From positions 1 to 7,617 of the forward strand of contig CAYGXU010000139.1 in NCBI GenBank assembly GCA_964353875.1: DNA of 7,617 bases, given 5' to 3'. This document shows positions 6,099 to 7,617 of the stretch, in pieces. Source of the stretch: MGNI01 sp964353875. Its GTDB lineage: Bacteria > Chloroflexota > Anaerolineae > Anaerolineales > E44-bin32. The number at the start of each line of letters is the position of its first letter. Position 1 is the stretch's first letter. Below the pieces are notes generated by a model. It did not search any database. It saw only the letters and a list, made by a program, of their open reading frames with translations, and was not told the DNA's origin. The position numbers and the translations under genes are program-made.

Positions 6099-6178
6099 CC
6101 TCTCAACCCTATCGCTACTGCCATGAGGTAATTTGCTCATCCAATTCAACTTAGCGAATAGACTACTCAATAGATAGA

Positions 6179-7617
6179 ATGAAACAAATCCTCTCCCGTG
6201 CATGGACTGCCCCGCTTTTCCTGCTGTTTGTGACAATTGCTACATACGGATTGCTTATCCCCAAGCTCGGCTTCTATTGGGATGACTGGCCGAAGGTCTG
6301 GTTCCTGCATACCCTTGGTCCGTCCGGTTTCAAACAAGTCTACGCAATCGATCGTCCCTTCCTTGCGTGGACATATATGATCACCACGCCCATTTTCGGA
6401 GAGCGGCCTCTCAATTGGCAGATCTTCGAACTATTCTGCCACTGGTTGAGCGCTATATCCGTCTTGTGGACATTAAAGATTATTTGGCCCAACCACGCAC
6501 GGGAGGCCTTGTGGACAGCCCTCCTCTTTCTTGTTTACCCGGGCTTTAGCCAACATTCCATTTCCTTAATCTACAGTCATTATTTTCTCATCCTGGCATT
6601 ATTCATCTTCTCCCTCGGCACAATGGTTTTGTCGATCCGAAAGCCTCGTTGGTTCTGGCAATTGACGGTCGTTTCTATATTGACCTCTGTCTACTGCATT
6701 TTCTCAATCGAGTACTTCTCAGGACTGGAACTTCTGAGGCCCATCCTCCTATGGTGGGCTTTGAGCGAAAGTCCGGATTCACCTCCGCCTCGGAAAAGAC
6801 TCCTTCGAAGTCTTGCCTTATGGTCTCCATATCTAGCAATCTCCTTGATTTTTGTGCTGTGGAGAGTGTGGGTAATCCGATTCCCAACTTATCAGCCCCT
6901 CCTGCTCGAAAGTTTTATTCAAAAACATTGGCTTACCCTTATCCATCTATTACAAACAACTGTTTCAGATGTGATTGAAGTCAGCATCTACGCCTGGGCT
7001 CAAGTATTCAGACCCCCAACTGTGATGGATTTCGGACTTAAATCGACTTTAATGCATTGGGGCTTGGTTGTATTCATAGCAATCTCGATAACCACCTATT
7101 TGATAATTGGCAAGAGGACGTCATCCAACGAATCAGCATCTTCAATCCCCATGATTGTCTGGTCTAAGCAGGCATTCATCACTGCGCTTGCTTCTCTCTT
7201 TGTTGGCGGGTTGCCGATCTGGATTGCCAAACTACCCATGAGTCTAGACTTTCCTGAAGATCGCTTCACGCTCCCCATGATGTTTGGTGTAAGTTTATTG
7301 ATCGCCAGTATTTTTTCATTGCTTCGATGCAACAACCTGCTTAAGATCATCATCGTTGGATTGATGGTCGGGCTGGCAAGTGGGAAGCAATTTCAGTTTG
7401 AGAATGAGTTTCGACGTGCATGGGAAGATCAGAAGCGTTTCTTCCACCAACTTTCGTTGCGAGTCCCAGGATTGGCGCAAGGAACCACGATTGTCATCAA
7501 CAAAGAATCCATCATCTATGCCAGCGACAATTCCCTCACAGCCCCCATCAATTGGATATATTCACCGAACAATTCATCAACCGAAATGGGCTATATGCTC
7601 TACGATCTTAATGTTCG
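6179..7617 (+). CDS. polytopic membrane protein, GT-C glycosyltransferase-like (3' end outside window)
   Basis: The frame is open from ATG 6179 to the last base: 479 complete codons, with no stop. An in-frame TAG at 6152-6154 and the promoter at 6070-6098 support this start, although no strong ribosome-binding site precedes it. About ten hydrophobic segments are visible: roughly 11-30, 83-102, 110-121, 128-151, 159-178, 211-233, 291-310, 331-350, 364-382 and 387-401. After helix 1 comes FYWDDWPKVW (32-41). Its acidic pair, just outside the first helix, is where GT-C enzymes (PMT, ArnT and GT39 types) carry their catalytic acid. After the last helix a soluble tail begins (from about 402) with PGLAQGTTIVI (430-440) and a polar stretch YASDNSLTAPINWIYSP (447-463). 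I infer a lipid-linked sugar transferase or related envelope protein, but no specific family is proven. Codon use looks more AT-rich than in mobB-moeA. Confidence 0.8.
   Translation, partial: MKQILSRAWTAPLFLLFVTIATYGLLIPKLGFYWDDWPKVWFLHTLGPSGFKQVYAIDRPFLAWTYMITTPIFGERPLNWQIFELFCHWLSAISVLWTLKIIWPNHAREALWTALLFLVYPGFSQHSISLIYSHYFLILALFIFSLGTMVLSIRKPRWFWQLTVVSILTSVYCIFSIEYFSGLELLRPILLWWALSESPDSPPPRKRLLRSLALWSPYLAISLIFVLWRVWVIRFPTYQPLLLESFIQKHWLTLIHLLQTTVSDVIEVSIYAWAQVFRPPTVMDFGLKSTLMHWGLVVFIAISITTYLIIGKRTSSNESASSIPMIVWSKQAFITALASLFVGGLPIWIAKLPMSLDFPEDRFTLPMMFGVSLLIASIFSLLRCNNLLKIIIVGLMVGLASGKQFQFENEFRRAWEDQKRFFHQLSLRVPGLAQGTTIVINKESIIYASDNSLTAPINWIYSPNNSSTEMGYMLYDLNV

Larger units (their letters stand above)
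5610..6178. other. 569-bp divergent intergenic region
   Basis: This region separates the leftward lldP from the rightward membrane protein gene, so it should hold promoters in both directions. The rightward promoter (6070-6098) is clear. For lldP the best I can offer on the minus strand is TTGATC (5775-5770) with TATGTT (5753-5748), a 16-bp spacer and only four of six matches in each box. Other contents are a GATCAA direct repeat (5770-5775 and 5777-5782), a GC hairpin at 5909-5931 and a 12-bp AT-rich palindrome AAAAAGCTTTTT (5969-5980). A second TATAAT occurs at 6029-6034 without a good -35. No protein-coding gene is convincing here. Confidence 0.6.

Noticed and set aside
6649..6978. A 109-codon plus-strand frame and its antisense partner
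   Set aside because: Both lie within the 479-codon membrane protein frame, which is continuous, has ten helices and a promoter; the shorter frames have no motif.

Overview
The window looks like ordinary chromosomal DNA of a free-living, probably anaerobic bacterium with moderate GC content. There is no rRNA, tRNA, transposase, phage gene or CRISPR array. The gene content (molybdenum/tungsten cofactor genes, a nickel-pincer-type racemase homolog, an LldP-type permease and a GT-C-like membrane protein) fits Chloroflexota of the Anaerolineae type. That is an impression from protein style, not a demonstrated placement.

Layout from left to right: (1) positions 2-43 may be the last codons of an upstream gene. 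A leader of about 180 bp follows, holding a perfect 20-bp palindrome. (2) A rightward overlapping pair, mobB (228-761) and moeA (751-1965), serves late molybdenum cofactor synthesis. (3) A 371-bp convergent spacer (1966-2336) carries two inverted copies of a 15-bp element and a GC-rich hairpin. (4) A leftward cluster reads, in transcription order, lldP-family permease (5609-4014), a 55-residue two-helix membrane protein (3952-3785) and a LarA-family (DUF2088) racemase/isomerase homolog (3587-2337). (5) A 569-bp divergent spacer (5610-6178) is AT-rich, with one clear GC hairpin and a good rightward promoter. (6) A long polytopic membrane protein gene starts at 6179 and is still open at the window edge (479 codons seen), so it is easy to miss when complete ORFs are listed.

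How the genes may work together: MobB and MoeA would supply the final steps of pterin-based Mo/W cofactor assembly, for enzymes encoded elsewhere. The leftward cluster reads as a hydroxy-acid module: LldP imports a lactate-like 2-hydroxyacid and the LarA homolog racemises or epimerises it. The small two-helix protein between them is a candidate accessory subunit. The nickel-pincer cofactor genes (larB, larC, larE) are not in the window. The truncated right-hand gene appears unrelated and is probably a cell-envelope glycosyltransferase-like protein.

I did not find an unmistakable new system. The best leads are the small membrane protein between permease and racemase, the non-canonical LarA homolog itself, the palindrome before mobB, and the inverted 15-bp elements in the convergent spacer.
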